A stretch of DNA of 64,000 nt from Akebia trifoliata. Lineage: Eukaryota > Streptophyta > Magnoliopsida > Ranunculales > Lardizabalaceae. Positions 1 through 12,587 of the stretch are shown here, piece by piece. The position numbers and the translations under genes are program-made. The first letter of the stretch is position 1. Each line of letters begins with the position of its first letter. The stretch covers positions 19,897,021-19,961,020 of the forward strand of contig CM030718.1 of NCBI GenBank assembly GCA_017979445.1, given 5' to 3'. The notes under the pieces were generated by a model. That model did not search any database. It was not told the origin of the DNA and saw only the letters and a program-made list of their open reading frames with translations.

Positions 1-2520
1 TGTGGCATTAACAAAAGTTAGTTGCTGCACTAGAAAAAATATTTTCTCCACTTTTTCTTGCATGGTCGCAAGATTCGGGATCAACCCATCACATTAGTTA
101 GGTTGTATCGAGGCATCCCCAATTTACAAAATTACCCTAATTAAGTTGCACGTGTCAAGCATGGAGAGGTCTGAGCAAATCAATTCTCGTAAAACTTTCG
201 TTAAAAAAACATTTTCTCGACAAACTTTGACGCCTCGTTTGCATAAAAAATGGTTAGAAAGACCGTGGATCTGTTGATGGGCCCACACAAAATGTCGTTG
301 TGATGGATGACTTGTCGTCCTTTTAGTGGGTGATTTCTGACCATTCGAAATAATTATTTTGGACACTTAAATATAATGTTTATATAAATAAATTTTTTTA
401 TGGGCCCACTACGAGATAGGACACATATTGATAGATCAGTCAGATTCAGAAAAATAAGATTAAAGGCATTTCAGGTGTTTACATCAAGTTTTTTGTATGA
501 TGGAGAATAGCAAATTCAATTCCAAACTCCATAAATTGCTTTTTTCGTTGTAATATTTTATTTTATATTTTTCTGTATATCATAACGTTGATAAAACTTG
601 GACTCGAAACTTTTTAAATAAGGCTATGCTGATATGATGTGACATGCAAAATTAATGAGATGTTTTAAGAGATAAATAATGTCTTAAAGTGATGTCATTG
701 CCTCGATGGATCTTCTAATATAATTGAGTGTTTTACCAACCTCCCTTGATAATGAGATATATTTTCATGCATCACTTTAACAAAAATCATATTTTATTAT
801 TTAATAGAGTTTGTTGTTGTCGTGCCATCCTCTCTAGGATTAAAGGGGTAAAAATGAAAAACTAATAAAATTGGAAGAGTATTATTAAAAAATATTATAG
901 TTAAATAAAAAAAATACAAAATAATAAAGTTGGAGTGGCATTATTAAGAAATTGATTGACGGGCATCGTCTTTGGAGTTAAGGGGAAAAGAAGAAATTGT
1001 AATAAATTTAGAAAGGGTATTATTAAAAAAGAGAGCATAAAAGAGGAATGATAATAAAATTAGAGGGATATTATTGAAAAAGAAAGGAGGGGAGGAGATA
1101 AAAGATAATAGGATTGAAGGGGTGAAGAGGAAATGAGGGTAGTGTGGGCCCCCTCCATTTAGTTGGATGTGATGTTTATCACCTCAAAATTGTAGTAACG
1201 ATGGGATCTATTATTGTTTTCTATTATATAGATTAAAGTTCGCTCGTGTTTAAGACGGTATTAATAAAATGATCAAAATCAAAACACGGTCCAAGAGATC
1301 TGATGGTCCTAGATTAATAAAATTAAGGTTTTCCTTACTCATATTTGTCATGTCATTCTATTTTACCTATAATATGAAGTTAATGGAGTTAAAAAATTTA
1401 TTCAAAGGAGAACAAAATCGTATTTCACAAAAGAAGAAGAAGATTAATTAAGACTTTTAATTGGTCAAAAACATGTGATAAGTTAGAAATTCTAAATCTG
1501 TCACATTTTACAATTTTTGGATATAACTTTTGACTTAATTACAAAAATGGAGCAAGGTCAGTAAGGTTAGAATTTTAATTGAGAAGGGAACATATTTTTA
1601 TTTCACGAAGGAGATTTAATTTAGACGAAGAAATGACAAAAATTTATTGTCCAAGTAATTACCCTAGTCTTTATCTACAAAAATACCTTAACTTTCTAGT
1701 TTTTGAAATCTATTCTCTCTTCCACTCTCTCATCTCTTAATTTTTTTTCTTTTTTTTTTCATCTTTTAGCTTTAGGTTTTATTTTTTATTTTTGTTGCAA
1801 TTTTTAAAGACAAGAAAAATTTGATCCAAGGATCTCTAGGAATTCATTAATAATAAAGATAAGTAGTTTATTTATTTTTGTTATTGCGTCTTTCTAATCA
1901 TGCTTGACTAATTTTCCATTCTAGGGAGATTGATGAAGCAACATTAAACTAGTTAGATTTAATTCTGACATTTTTATTTTTGCATATGTTTTTAAAATGT
2001 TTTAATAAATTTCTCTTCAACAACTTTAAATCATAAGTATTCTTTAATTATTTCACCATATCCGTCATGCTTAGTTTGATTTGTTATTATTGAAAAAAAA
2101 TTCATTATATCAGATGCTTACCATGATGGAGGATCATTGAGCAATAAAATATTTTAAGAGAATACAATTTTGAATAATTAATTAGATCTATTTCAAAAGG
2201 ATTTTTAAAGAAAAATATTCCAAGTCAAAATCTTTAGTTGATTTTTTATTTGAGTTATCTATCAAGAATTTGAATATTAAGATTAAATTTAATTAGATTA
2301 TTTTGATAGATTTATTCTTCCTAGATTTTCTTAAATTGTAAGTTTTTCTTAATTGTAATTATTTTTTATAAAATTTAGTTTTTTTCCAAAATCACATCAT
2401 TTTTTCCTTTGATTTTTTAAAATCTAAAATAGTAGTTTCCCAATCCTTAGTAGAACGATCATACTTATCAATTTATATATCAATTTAAAATATATTTTTA
2501 ATTTTTCTTTCTGTATCATG
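1..2520. other. Non-coding upstream sequence
   Basis: No gene was recognised. The first 30 or so bases match the 3' tail of the MITE seen at 47199-47700. Around 830-1130 is a purine-rich stretch with loosely repeated motifs (TAATAAAATT, TATTATTAA). It is matched throughout by copy B, with small indels. The few short open frames here are not conserved as open frames in copy B. Confidence 0.6.
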
Positions 2521-2522
2521 TT

Positions 2523-3249
2523 GTGAAAGTGTATACAAGAAAGGTATTTAAAAAATTCAACGAAGAATAAATTAAAGTGAAGCGATATAAAGTTGAAAGT
2601 GGAATCAAGATCGGTATCAAACTTATATATTGAAAGTGAATATTAGTGAATCTAAGCAGTTTATGGTGAATTTAAATTTAGATAGTTATGAGGGTTCATG
2701 CAAATGCAAGAAATTTGAATTTTGAGGGATAATTTGTTATGCAGGTGTTTATTCGCATGTCTAGACATTGATAATATATCATCGCACTTCATTCTTATAA
2801 GATTGAGACAAGAGACTAACAAATTTAAGGTAATAGATTCACAAAAGATTCTCGATGGATTAGAATAGTCAGAAACTTTGAGACTTAGTTTTATGTGTCA
2901 ATGGACTACTAAATTGGCTTGTGTTGTAGCACCTCCAATAGAGATACTCAAAATGTTCATGGATAACTTGAATAAACTATCTCAATAAATTTACAAATGC
3001 CTACCTACTATAATGTTAGCTTCTATCGTCAATTCATTCCAAGCTACAATTGAGAAATGTGGTGATAACTCATCTCAATTGTTACATTTGAATCCAAAGG
3101 ATGAGAAGGCAAAATATAATATTCATAATGCAGGTAGATTTAGAAGCAACATTAAATTGATCTAGTAGAAGAAAAAGAGAAAATGTGCATTATGTCAAAG
3201 ACTTGAACATAACAAACGAATTTGTCTTAATAATCCAAATAAAAAGATG
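2523..3249 (+). pseudogene. FAR1/FHY3-like (MULE-derived) pseudogene, 3' part, copy A
   Basis: Reading across frames gives recognisable pieces of the C-terminal half of a FAR1-related protein. In order they are a YTRKVFKKFNEE-like segment, a SWIM-type start (CKCKKFEF) whose closing Cys-x-His is lost (CYAG), a segment ending in ANKF near 2820, an FMDNLNKLSQ segment near 2960, and a CCHC knuckle (C-x2-C-x4-H-x4-C) at about 3184-3225. FAR1/FHY3 proteins are transcription factors domesticated from Mutator-type transposases. Several in-frame stops and frameshifts interrupt it and no N-terminal DNA-binding region is visible. The same relic is in copy B, so it was dead before the duplication. A decayed MULE transposase is an alternative reading. 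Confidence 0.6.
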
Positions 3250-3264
3250 ACTGACTTTACTACC

Positions 3265-3675
3265 CGAGGTAAATGAAAGTCTATTCATAAAAATACTCTT
3301 ACCTTAGAGCATTCATATCATATGAAATATATTATATTATTTAATTTATTTATTTTTATCTCTTTAAATAGTTGTAAATAATGAGGATATTCAAGGATTA
3401 GGTGTGGAAGACACAAAGAACGATCACAAACCCTTGCCTATACTTTAGGTATGTTTTTATATATCTGGTAAAAAAATTTGTTTTTTGTTTTTTTTTTAAA
3501 AACTTAATCTAAAGGTTTGAGGTGTTATATGGGCCATGTGAGCATTTCATAGCTGAAGTGTAGTCATGTTTTTGTTGCTTATTTTCTAACTCAATCTAAA
3601 GAATAACTAAAAAATTCATTGATGTGGCAAGTGCAAGAATCGTAGATTTTTGCCTTGGGATACACAATTACACAT
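3265..3675. other. Copy-A-specific segment (absent from copy B)
   Basis: Just after the FAR1-like relic, copy A has about 400 bp that copy B lacks; B goes directly from the equivalent of 3264 to the equivalent of about 3680 (around 51018). Nothing coding was recognised. It could be a deletion in B or an insertion in A; I saw no clear target-site duplication. Confidence 0.55.
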
Positions 3676-3869
3676 GTACGTTCATGGGGATGTGCATTTG
3701 TATATAATGAGGGAAAAAATTTACGGTTTTTGCACATGCCAAGTCAGTGAGTTTTTTAGTTAGTTTATCAGAGTTGAGATAGAAAATCATTAAAATTTTT
3801 TTAAAACAAATAATACTGAAGAGTATTTATTTTTAAAATTTTAAAAGTTAATATTTATAAATTAATATA

Positions 3870-3960
3870 GAGAGTTGATATTGCCATACCAACTTTTACT
3901 AATGCCACACCAATTCCTATGTAAATCTTCACACAGTTGGTGTGGCAATAGTAATTCTCT
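3870..3960. mobile_element. MITE, short variant, upstream of laccase A
   Basis: About 90 bp with inverted ends: GAGAG followed by an ATTGCCA-type motif at the left, and TGGTGTGGCAATA followed by TTCTCT at the right. It belongs to a family found at least seven times in the window, here with the centre shortened. It lies about 760 bp upstream of the laccase start. The copy B counterpart is at about 51206-51305, so insertion predates the duplication. Superfamily not assigned. Confidence 0.6.
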
Positions 3961-4487
3961 TAATATATTTAAGTACTATATGATTCATCCAAGTCAACTC
4001 GTGAATTTTGATATGAGTCGACTCGATCAAGCTTAAAACTATGGTCTACCCAGCTCCAGACTCCAGAGGTTTTTAGACCAGGTCAAAGATCCAAGGTGAC
4101 TATATAACAAATTTTTAATCAAAGGTCGAAGTAAAATATGACTAGTTTTTTAGTGAGCAAACCAAAAATTAAACCAATTTTTTTGTTTTTTGTTTTTGGC
4201 ATGTAGGGCTGTTGATAGACGTAGTGCGTCTTAAATAAAATTTTCCTTGAATCTAAAGCACGATATAAATGGATTTAGAGTAATAAAGAAACTAGAAGTA
4301 GCAATTTAAAGCAAAAACTATCCAAACTTTCTATAGAGGCAGATGAGTCAAAATCATGTACGTCTTATAGTGAAGCACAGTGCCATTTTTAGAATACTTA
4401 AGAAATCTTGTCTTTAGGGAAAAGTTTGACGGAAACAGGAAACAGATCTGATAGATTGACTTTGGCAACACTCTAAAGTTAAGCTTG

Positions 4488-4623
4488 ACCAACTGTCGGT
4501 CCAACTTAACTTCAAGACCATCTGTCTTTAATGTATATTTTTCTCAATTTCTCTCGTAATCTCATCACCTAATCAACAACCCATATACGTTCTTTTATCA
4601 TTATTTTTTTTTTCTATATAAAC
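4488..4623 (+). promoter_or_regulatory. Laccase A core promoter: two SMRE sites and TATA box
   Basis: ACCAACT at 4488-4494 and ACCTAAT at 4567-4573 both fit the secondary-wall MYB-responsive element ACC(A/T)A(A/C)(T/C), bound by MYB46/MYB83-type factors. CTATATAAAC at 4614-4623 is a TATA box about 100 bp before the ATG, which puts transcription start near 4650. All three are conserved in copy B. The matches are read directly; function is inferred from the known regulation of lignin laccases. Confidence 0.55.
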
Positions 4624-4723
4624 GACCTTCAAAGCTTTCATGTTTCTGTACCCAAACATTTAGTTGTTCAGCAATCTTGTCTTTCATCATCTTCACCAAA
4701 GAGACTAAGAAAGATAGAGAGGG

Positions 4724-7631
4724 ATGGGTGCACCTTCTTCATCACAAGTCTCCATTGGAGCTTTGATCTTTGTATTATGTGCTTTGTGGCTCTTCCCTGG
4801 GCTTATAGATGCAGGCATAACAAGGCACTACAAGTTTGATGTACGTGTTGCATGGCCTATATTATGCTCCATAATCATTTAATTCATGTTTTTTATTTAT
4901 TTATAAATTAATGAATAATGGGTTTTCATTTCTCTCTGTTATTTATTTATTTGCAGATTAAGCTGAAGAACTTCACTCGTTTGTGTAGTACTAAGAGCAT
5001 CGTGACCGTAAATGGTCAGTTTCCGGGGCCTCAGATTGTGGCAAGGGAAGGAGACCAGGTGATTGTTAAGGTGGTTAACCATGTTCAGAACAATATCTCT
5101 ATCCATTGGTATGGAACTCTCATCTTATTCCCCCATCATTTTAAATTAGTCTTGTTGCTCAAATTTGATCTAATATTTCTAAATTTATGGGATTAAAATA
5201 TACCTTTTATTTTTTGGGTCTCGATGTGGTAAACTGGACCCTTGCTAGCAATTTGGAATATGGCAAAAATTTGATATGTGAAAAATTCAAGTTCTATTCA
5301 ATTCTGGATTGTAAAAATCCAATCTAAAATTCGGCCAAAAATTTAATAAATGGAAAATATGCGGCATATGCTTCATACGTAAATTATCTGTTTCATTTCA
5401 TAAATTCAAAAATAAAAAATTCGGCCATATGATAATGATGGTAATAGTGATGTGATGATAAAATTGGTGATGTTAATGGTGTTGATAATAATGATGGTAG
5501 TGATAATGAGGACATTGAGGTTATTGTTCCATTAATTTTTTAAAGAAATCCAAAGTTAAGGGATAAATCATCAATTTGAAAAATTAAGGTGTAATTTCAA
5601 ATAAATGTAGAGGATTATGTCATTATTTTTTTAAAGATAAAATGGGACATTTTTCATGTAAAAAGGTAAATTCCTCCAAAATTTTGAAACATGGTCTCTT
5701 CAAAGTCTATTTGTGTTACACGTCACAACTTGCAAGTTTACACTTTGCAACATACAACACGTTATAGTAACTTTTTATTTTTTATTTTTATCTTTTTATC
5801 TACTGAGTTTTATAAAAATTCATAAAAAAAACGTGTTTTATTCTATTCAAACTTAAAATCTGTGAATTATTAAGAATATTTCAATAATCTGGAGAATAAT
5901 GCTTTCATTGAAAAAAGTGAAAAATTCGTAAATTTTTCATGAATTAAACAGGAGATTGCTAACAAGGAACTGGACTTGAATCCATGACCTAGCTCAAAGT
6001 TGCAATGCGATACGTATGGGTTCAAGCCCTAAATTATCTATGGGAAAATTCTGGGATGACTCAAATCATTAAACATAAATATTATTTAAGAAAATTATAT
6101 AGTTATCTTAACTTTTCTTTTTTTTTTTTCTTAGGTAACCAAGCAAGAATATTTTCTTCTATGAATGAAAATATAGTATCTTGCTTGACTAATTGAAAAC
6201 CACAAAGAAAATTACAAAAGTAACCTTGACATGTTAAAGGAAAGTATATATAACAGATCGAATTGCAATTCTCTTTGTATTTGATATTTGTCATAAAATT
6301 TACATTTATGTTTGTTAGTGTAATTGAGAAGAAACTAATAATACAAGTGTATAATTTTTTGAGAGATACTATTGCCATACCAAATTTGCTAACGCCACCC
6401 CAATTAATATGTAAATCGCCAAAGAATTAGCACACATCTTAGGGTGCCCATTTGCAAAGTTTGGTGTGCCAAATATTATTATTATTATTATTATTTTTTT
6501 AAATCTTTTTGGTTAATGGTGAATAATGTAATTACAGGCATGGAATTCGACAGCTTCGGAGTGGATGGGCAGATGGACCAGCCTACGTGACTCAGTGCCC
6601 CATGCAGACCGGCCAGACCTACACCTACAACTTCACAATTGTGGGTCAGAGAGGGACCCTATGGTGGCATGCCCACATTTCATGGTTGAGATCAACGGTT
6701 CATGGACCCATCATCATCCTCCCTAAGCTTGGTGTTCCTTACCCATTCACTAAACCATACAAGGAAATCCCAATTATCTTTGGTAAGTAACAATTATCAA
6801 GATCAAATTATTGAATTATGTCACTTTTTTCTCTTATATTTAATATTTTTTTTATATATAAATCCAAAATCCAAAATCCAGGAGAGTGGTTTAAGGCAGA
6901 TCCTGAGGCAATTATCAGTCAGGCTTTGCAGACAGGAGGAGGCCCAAACGTCTCTGATGCCTATACCATTAATGGACTTCCAGGGCCATTGTACAACTGC
7001 TCAGCAAAAGGTAATTACAATGGAATTTTGTAAAATAAGGTCACCTAGTTGGGCCTGTAGAACCTCCAGGGCATTCAAGTTTCCTTTTGGGCTGAAGAAC
7101 TAGCCCATTAATGGTGCCCAACCCTAAAATTTTTTTGTTCAAGGACGAGCTGGTCTTTGTGGCCTTAACCTTTTTTAAGGAAAATAAGCAAAGCATTAAA
7201 TATGAGATATCTTATCAACAAAAAAAAAAAAAAAAAAGACAAATTATCATGAAATTAATTCCTAGAGATTCTCTAAAAAAATTGAATCCCTAGGAAATTT
7301 GAAAGATCCCTAGGAAACAGTTATTTTTTTGTTGATCTCTGCCTTGTGTTTTGATGATTAATAGTAGTAATGAAATTATGTATCACACACCAAATAAAGA
7401 TAAAAACACACAACAAGAAAATGGGACATGCAGCAAATTAAAAAAAGAACAAAAAAAGAGCCATGATAATCTGACACCTCCCCTTTGACATAAGCCCCCA
7501 TCACAGAACCGTAGATCATTTGCATCGGGATTAATAAGAAAAACATTTATGATTCTGCGTATCCCAAGGCGAATGATTTACAGTTCTGTGATGGGGGTGT
7601 ATGTGAGAGGAGAGCGTCAAAAAATCATTAT

Positions 7632-7670
<39 letters not shown>

Positions 7671-10066
7671 GAGGAAGAGAGGGGTGATGACTTTCTCACT
7701 TTCATAACCAGGCCTTTTAGGGCTTGCACAATTTTTCTCACATTAACTAAAAATCCAAATTGAGTCCGGATCTTACACCTAACTAATTAGACGTTGTAAC
7801 TTGATACCCCACTCTTATACCTCAAATATCCCCCCTTTCATCTCTATCTCAAATAATGTCTTTTTATTGCATTTATTAAAAGATCTATGGGGGCAACATT
7901 TGAGGTGAAGTAGTTGGGTTTCAACCCTACTCACTGGGTGTATACGATGTGGGAATATAAAATCTTCATTATTATTCCTTGTTTTGACATGGGGTGGTCT
8001 CCCTCACAGATACGTTCAAGCTGAAGGTGAAGCCCGGAAAGACATATCTTCTACGACTGATAAACGCTGCACTCAACGACGAACTTTTCTTCAGCATCGC
8101 AAACCACACATTCACTATAGTTGATGCTGATGCTGTCTACATTAAACCTTTCGAAACAAATACACTTCTCATCACTCCAGGACAAACCACCAATGTCCTT
8201 CTCAAAACTAAACCTCACTTCCCCAATGCCACATTCCTTATGTTAGCAAGACCATATGCCACTGGCCTTGGCACATTTGACAATTCCACCACTGCTGCCA
8301 TCCTCGAATACGAACCACCCTCTCATTCCTCTTCTCCCAATTCAATTACGAAACTCAAACTCTTCAAACCTCATCTTCCTTCTCTTAACGATACTTCATT
8401 CGCCATGAATTTCACAAAGAAGTTCCATAGCTTGGCCACTACCCAATTCCCCGCTAACGTCCCACAAACTGTCGATAAAAGATTCTTCTTCACAGTGGGA
8501 TTGGGCTCAAACCCTTGTCCTACAAACCAAACATGCCAAGGGCCCAATGGAACTATGTTCTCAGCGTCTATAAACAATGTCTCCTTTGTTATGCCAACCA
8601 TAGCCCTCATGCAATCTTATTTCTTGGGAAAATCTTTGGGTGTCTACACAACTAATTTCCCTACCAACCCAATTATTCCTTTCAACTACACAGGAATACC
8701 CCCCAATAACACTATGGTGAGTAATGGAACAAAAGTGGTGGTATTGCCCTTCAACACAAGTGTTGAGCTAGTGATGCAGGACACAAGCATACTTGGCGCT
8801 GAGAGCCACCCCCTTCACCTTCATGGCTTCAACTTCTTCGTAGTGGGGCAAGGATTCGGTAACTATAATCCCAATACGGATCCTGCAAATTTCAATCTTG
8901 TCGACCCTGTTGAGAGGAACACCATTGGCGTGCCATCCGGTGGATGGGTTGCCATTCGATTCCTTGCTGACAACCCAGGTGTGTACGACATAAATTCAAC
9001 TATTATATCATACTTATATGCTTGGTAACCAAGTTTAGATTTGGCAATTATCAGATGGGGTCAGGACGGTTACTTAGATAAAAAGTTTGGAGAGTTTTCC
9101 AAAGTAATGGTGATTTTTAAAAAAAACATTCGTCAATTTTTCTGATCACCCGATTCATCGTTGATTGTTATAGTAGACACCTTTCTGGGCAAAAAATTCT
9201 CGAATTTGTGACTATGGTTATAATTAGGTCAATATTTCTATATCTTATGCACATTATTGCCAGCAAACATGATTGGACTTTCCAGCCAACCATGAAGATG
9301 AATTATTGATATTCTTATAACAATTGCATGTCCTTTCTTTTCTTTAAGGGACAATAGAATTACTGGTAGGTGATAGAGGTAATTCCTTGGAGATAATGTA
9401 TATGAGATTCACTCTATCATTGTAAAAATAATGCATTTCATAACATATCTTACGGATTTAGATGAGCATCAATTAAGATTAGTTCCTTGGATTACATTAG
9501 ATTAATTGATAATATTTCTATCAAAATTTTAAAACTCGACTCAAATGACTACTGAGTTGAGTCAAGCCTACAAGTTGTGAGTTAGCTCGGATGAGTCAAA
9601 TAAAAAATGTTTATTTTTTTTGAATTTAATCTAGTTTCTGACCTAAATGGCATATTTTAGCTGACTCAATCAAATTTCAGAGTTGACTCAATGATTTGTC
9701 AAGTTAAGTCGATTAGTTGGTTTCATCAAATTTTGGGGGCCAAGTCACCTTGAAATACAAATTACTTACAAACAAATTGGCCCAGTTTGAGTCCAACTCG
9801 ACAAGTTTTTATACTATGCTTTCTATATTAGTGGTCCATGTTGAATTTATATAAATGTAGGACTAATGTAAAAAAGTTCAAATTATGACAATATATACAA
9901 TTGTGCTAATTGTATTGTTTTGAAAATGATGACAGGTGTATGGTTTATGCATTGCCACCTGGAAATCCACACAAGCTGGGGCTTGAAAATGGCTTGGGTC
10001 GTCTTGGATGGGGAGCTCCCCAATCAGAAGCTGCCACCTCCACCATCGGATCTACCCAAGTGTTGA
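4724..10066 (+). CDS. LAC17: Laccase, LAC17-type, intact, copy A (6 exons, 580 aa)
   Basis: Multicopper oxidase secreted to the cell wall, where this type oxidises monolignols for lignin polymerisation. Exons by my splice model: 4724-4840, 4957-5108, 6538-6782, 6882-7010, 8010-8978, 9936-10066. All introns are GT-AG and the frame is open throughout, ending TGT TGA. Residues 1-31 look like a signal peptide. Copper-ligand motifs are HWHG (89-92, Trp codon split between exons 2 and 3), HAH (134-136), HPLHLHG (481-487) and HCHLEIH (543-549). Many N-x-S/T sites fit an apoplastic glycoprotein. Length and sequence ([21 protein letters not shown]-terminal DLPKC) match the LAC17 subgroup. Intron 2 holds a MITE and intron 4 a foldback repeat. 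The assignment to LAC17 rather than a close paralogue comes from remembered family sequence. Confidence 0.95.
6361..6477. mobile_element. MITE in laccase A intron 2
   Basis: GAGAGATACTATTGCCA at the left and TTTGGTGTGCCAAATATT at the right form imperfect inverted ends around a centre containing GCCACCCCAATT and a CACACATCTTAGGGTG stretch. The same insertion is in intron 2 of copy B (53565-53681) and of the truncated copy (15762-15873), so it was in the ancestral laccase before either duplication. An (ATT)n run follows it. Confidence 0.7.
7463..7630. repeat. Foldback MITE-like inverted repeat in laccase A intron 4
   Basis: Two arms of roughly 65-75 bp pair with each other: the left includes CCCCCATCACAGAACCGTA, the right TACAGTTCTGTGATGGGGG. 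Short central spacer. It would form a long hairpin in DNA or pre-mRNA. The copy B counterpart is 54675-54842. It ends just before a long poly-A tract. No target-site duplication was identified with confidence. Confidence 0.65.
8059..8079 (+). promoter_or_regulatory. miR397 target site in laccase A exon 5
   Basis: The 21-nt window pairs with miR397 with mismatches only opposite miRNA positions 3, 18 and 21. The core AACGCTGCACTCAA pairs perfectly across the cleavage position 10/11. It encodes LINAALND, the position where miR397 is known to target plant laccases. miR397 sequence is from memory; cleavage is inferred, not shown. Confidence 0.75.
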
Positions 10067-11354
10067 CTTCAGATTCGACTAGTTACAGAGAAATTTTTTT
10101 TAACTTATTATTTTTCTATATGTTTTATTTCATTTCTTTCCTTCTTCCCACAAGAAAAATGAGTAGCAAAGAAGCATTTTAACCAATTGATGATAGTTTT
10201 GGTCAACCTTTTTATTCTGTGTTCCCCTCCACTGAGGATGAAAATAATGTATAATGTTTTGTAATAATGAGAATTTGATATTTATGGGAGTCTCAATAAT
10301 AATGTTATCACTTCTATTAAATTTCGTTTATGATGTTTTTAAAAATTGATTTTGTATATTGGCAGGGAAGTATGACAGATATAAATTTAATTATTTTTTT
10401 TTATATTTTATTTCAATAAGGTTAGAAAATGACAATTTTCATTAAGGATCATTCTCACAATTTTCAAGAATGCAGATTTGATTTTCAATGGAAAGAAGCC
10501 AACCGTGTGGTTGAAATAAAATATAAAAAAATTTAGGTTCTTCTCATAGAGAATTTTCTGTAATTACAAATGGGGAGTTTGCTCCTCAAGAGCTTAATGC
10601 AATCCTTAAATACCCCAACTTACGGATAAAATAAGAATTAAAAAAATAAACGGACGAACTAAAGCTAAAATCAGTACTATATTTGATGTATTCAGGAATA
10701 GACTTTCAGATAGGAAATAAAGGGAAAACGACCATACAATGTAATTTTGGAAAAATTTATAGAAGTATTTATAGGCTGAATATAGATAGTTTGAGGCCCA
10801 TTTTTTAGAACATTGTGTTTACAAAGACCTTTTGAAGTATTATTTGATCAAATACCTAAAATAAATGTTTAAAACATCATTCAGAGCCCTAAGAAATTGT
10901 CTCCCGCTCATGACAACCCTCCAGTTTTGGTGAATATTTGAGAAGTTTTAAAAATGATGACCATTATCTTCTCTTATAGACTTACGAAAAATGACCTAAA
11001 AATTCTTGATTTTTCTTTACAAAACCAACCATCTTCAACCTCTTAGATGATAAAGATGTCAATGATGATGATGAAAAAACAATGAGATTGAAGATGAGGA
11101 TGACAACGATGATGAGGTCTTTGAGGTCATTTTCACTAGTCTATAAGAGAAGAAAGGGAGCTTGTCATCAATTTCAAAAAATAATGGGGTGTATCAAATA
11201 TTCACCTTAATATGAGTCATATGGTCTATGTGTTTTTTCTTCAAAAAGTTTAGTTATTTTAATTTAAAAGACTATTTTAAGTATTTCTCAAATAATGCCT
11301 CAAAAGGTTCTTGTGAGGACCATGTTATAAAAAGTAGACCTCTAACATTTCTTA
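10067..11354. other. Laccase A 3' region and unassigned sequence
   Basis: The first 200-250 bases are probably 3' UTR: T-rich, with AATAATGTATAATG-type polyadenylation-like motifs near 10242-10300. Beyond that I recognise no gene. A GAT/GAC-rich stretch near 11050-11125 has no sustained open frame. Copy B matches at about 57269-58560. Confidence 0.5.
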
Positions 11355-12587
11355 CTCAAAATCTTCAACACAAAAATTAGAATTAAAAAGTTAACTTTTT
11401 ATCGCACTTGTGGTAATTCGAGATTTCAACCTTTCCTAAATAAGGGGCATTTTTTTTCTTATGAGAAATTTGAAGCCTTGTCCCTCACACTAGGGATGTT
11501 TTTCAAGCTATGTCTAGTGGTTCATTCTCAATATACTTTTTTCCTGTCAAACTAGGGGCATTTTGTTCACAGAATTTCTAAGCCAAATCGATTTTGACCC
11601 CAAATGATAAGATTAGCCTTGAATTAAGGGTTACCCTCTTGATAATATTTTGAAAAACCTTTGAGGGTTAATGAAATCCATACATTGGTTTGAAATTGCT
11701 AAGACCAAGTCTTTAAAAAAACCAGGATGTTTTCGTTTTCACGATAGTTCTGTTCATTTTTGGCTTATTCCTTTTGCCCAGACATGTAAAATAAGATTCT
11801 CAATCTCGCACAAATTTTTTTCTCAAATTGTTTTTTCTCAGATTTTTTTTTTCTCACATTTTACTCAAATTATGCTAATACGTTTGTTTAAATTATGCTT
11901 AGACCCTACTTAGATTTTGCTTAGACTTTACTTAGATTTTGCTCAGATTTTTACTTAGATTTATCTCAGACCATACTAAATTTTGCTTGTTTATTTCACT
12001 CATTGTTCTTGCTCAGCTTTATCACCATGAGTGTACAAAACAGAGACGCACCATTATTGCATCATTTTATCATACCATGACACCATTACACACATGCACT
12101 CTCGTTGCCTTTGCATTAGTCAAGGAGAATTTTCAAGATTCAAGGATCTAACACCCTCATCATGACTTAACACCCTTTAGTCAGGGGAGAATTTTTCCCT
12201 CAAGGATTCAGACACCTCGATGAATTGTCGAATCAGATTGCAAAATGAAATGTAACTGGCTTTGGTATTCAAATGCTGCACTATCCACCAATGTAAATTT
12301 TTTTCCATCTAGTTTACTTACACCTTTTGTCAAAGAACGGCATTTGTAGGCACCTTATTTTGAATCCGCCTGATCTGACAATCTGACACGTTATTGTTGT
12401 GGATTCCTAATAATGAGAGCAAAATGAATTCAAGATTTTGAATGAAATCTATCCCAAATCCTTCTCAATTTCTCTAGATTCATTTCTTATTTTTTCCGAA
12501 CTCCCCTCAAAGTAGTCGATATTCTTAGTGGCTACATTATTTCCTTTTTTGGTACACTCGACATAGAAATTATACACGCTTTGGATC
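11355..12587 (+). mobile_element. Tat/Ogre-like retroelement remnant: 3' internal region, PPT and start of LTR (copy A)
   Basis: The stretch resembles the 3' internal part of the complete element at about 25740-27385: same order of motifs, including repeated 'aaactaggggcatttt' lines, GCTCAGATTTT repeats and CAAGGATCTAACACC. A purine-rich tract (CAAAGAACGGCAT) precedes TGTAGGCACC at 12345, the start of a diverged LTR. The LTR is broken at 12587/12593 by the reverse solo LTR and resumes at 14165. Copy B counterpart 58550-59814. No coding capacity seen. Confidence 0.65.

Noticed and set aside
6103..6378. 91-codon minus-strand frame in laccase intron 2, repeated at 53310-53582
   Set aside because: Lies in an AT-rich intron and partly in a MITE; low-complexity translation, conserved only because the intron is duplicated.
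8371..8610. 79-codon open frame on the minus strand, repeated at 55574-55813
   Set aside because: It is the antisense of laccase exon 5 in both copies; its conservation follows from the coding strand.
7994..9028. 344-codon open frame as an independent laccase-like gene (also 55197-56231)
   Set aside because: Its first five codons (GTG start) are intron sequence before a CACAG acceptor and its end reads into intron 5; it is exon 5 of the six-exon gene.
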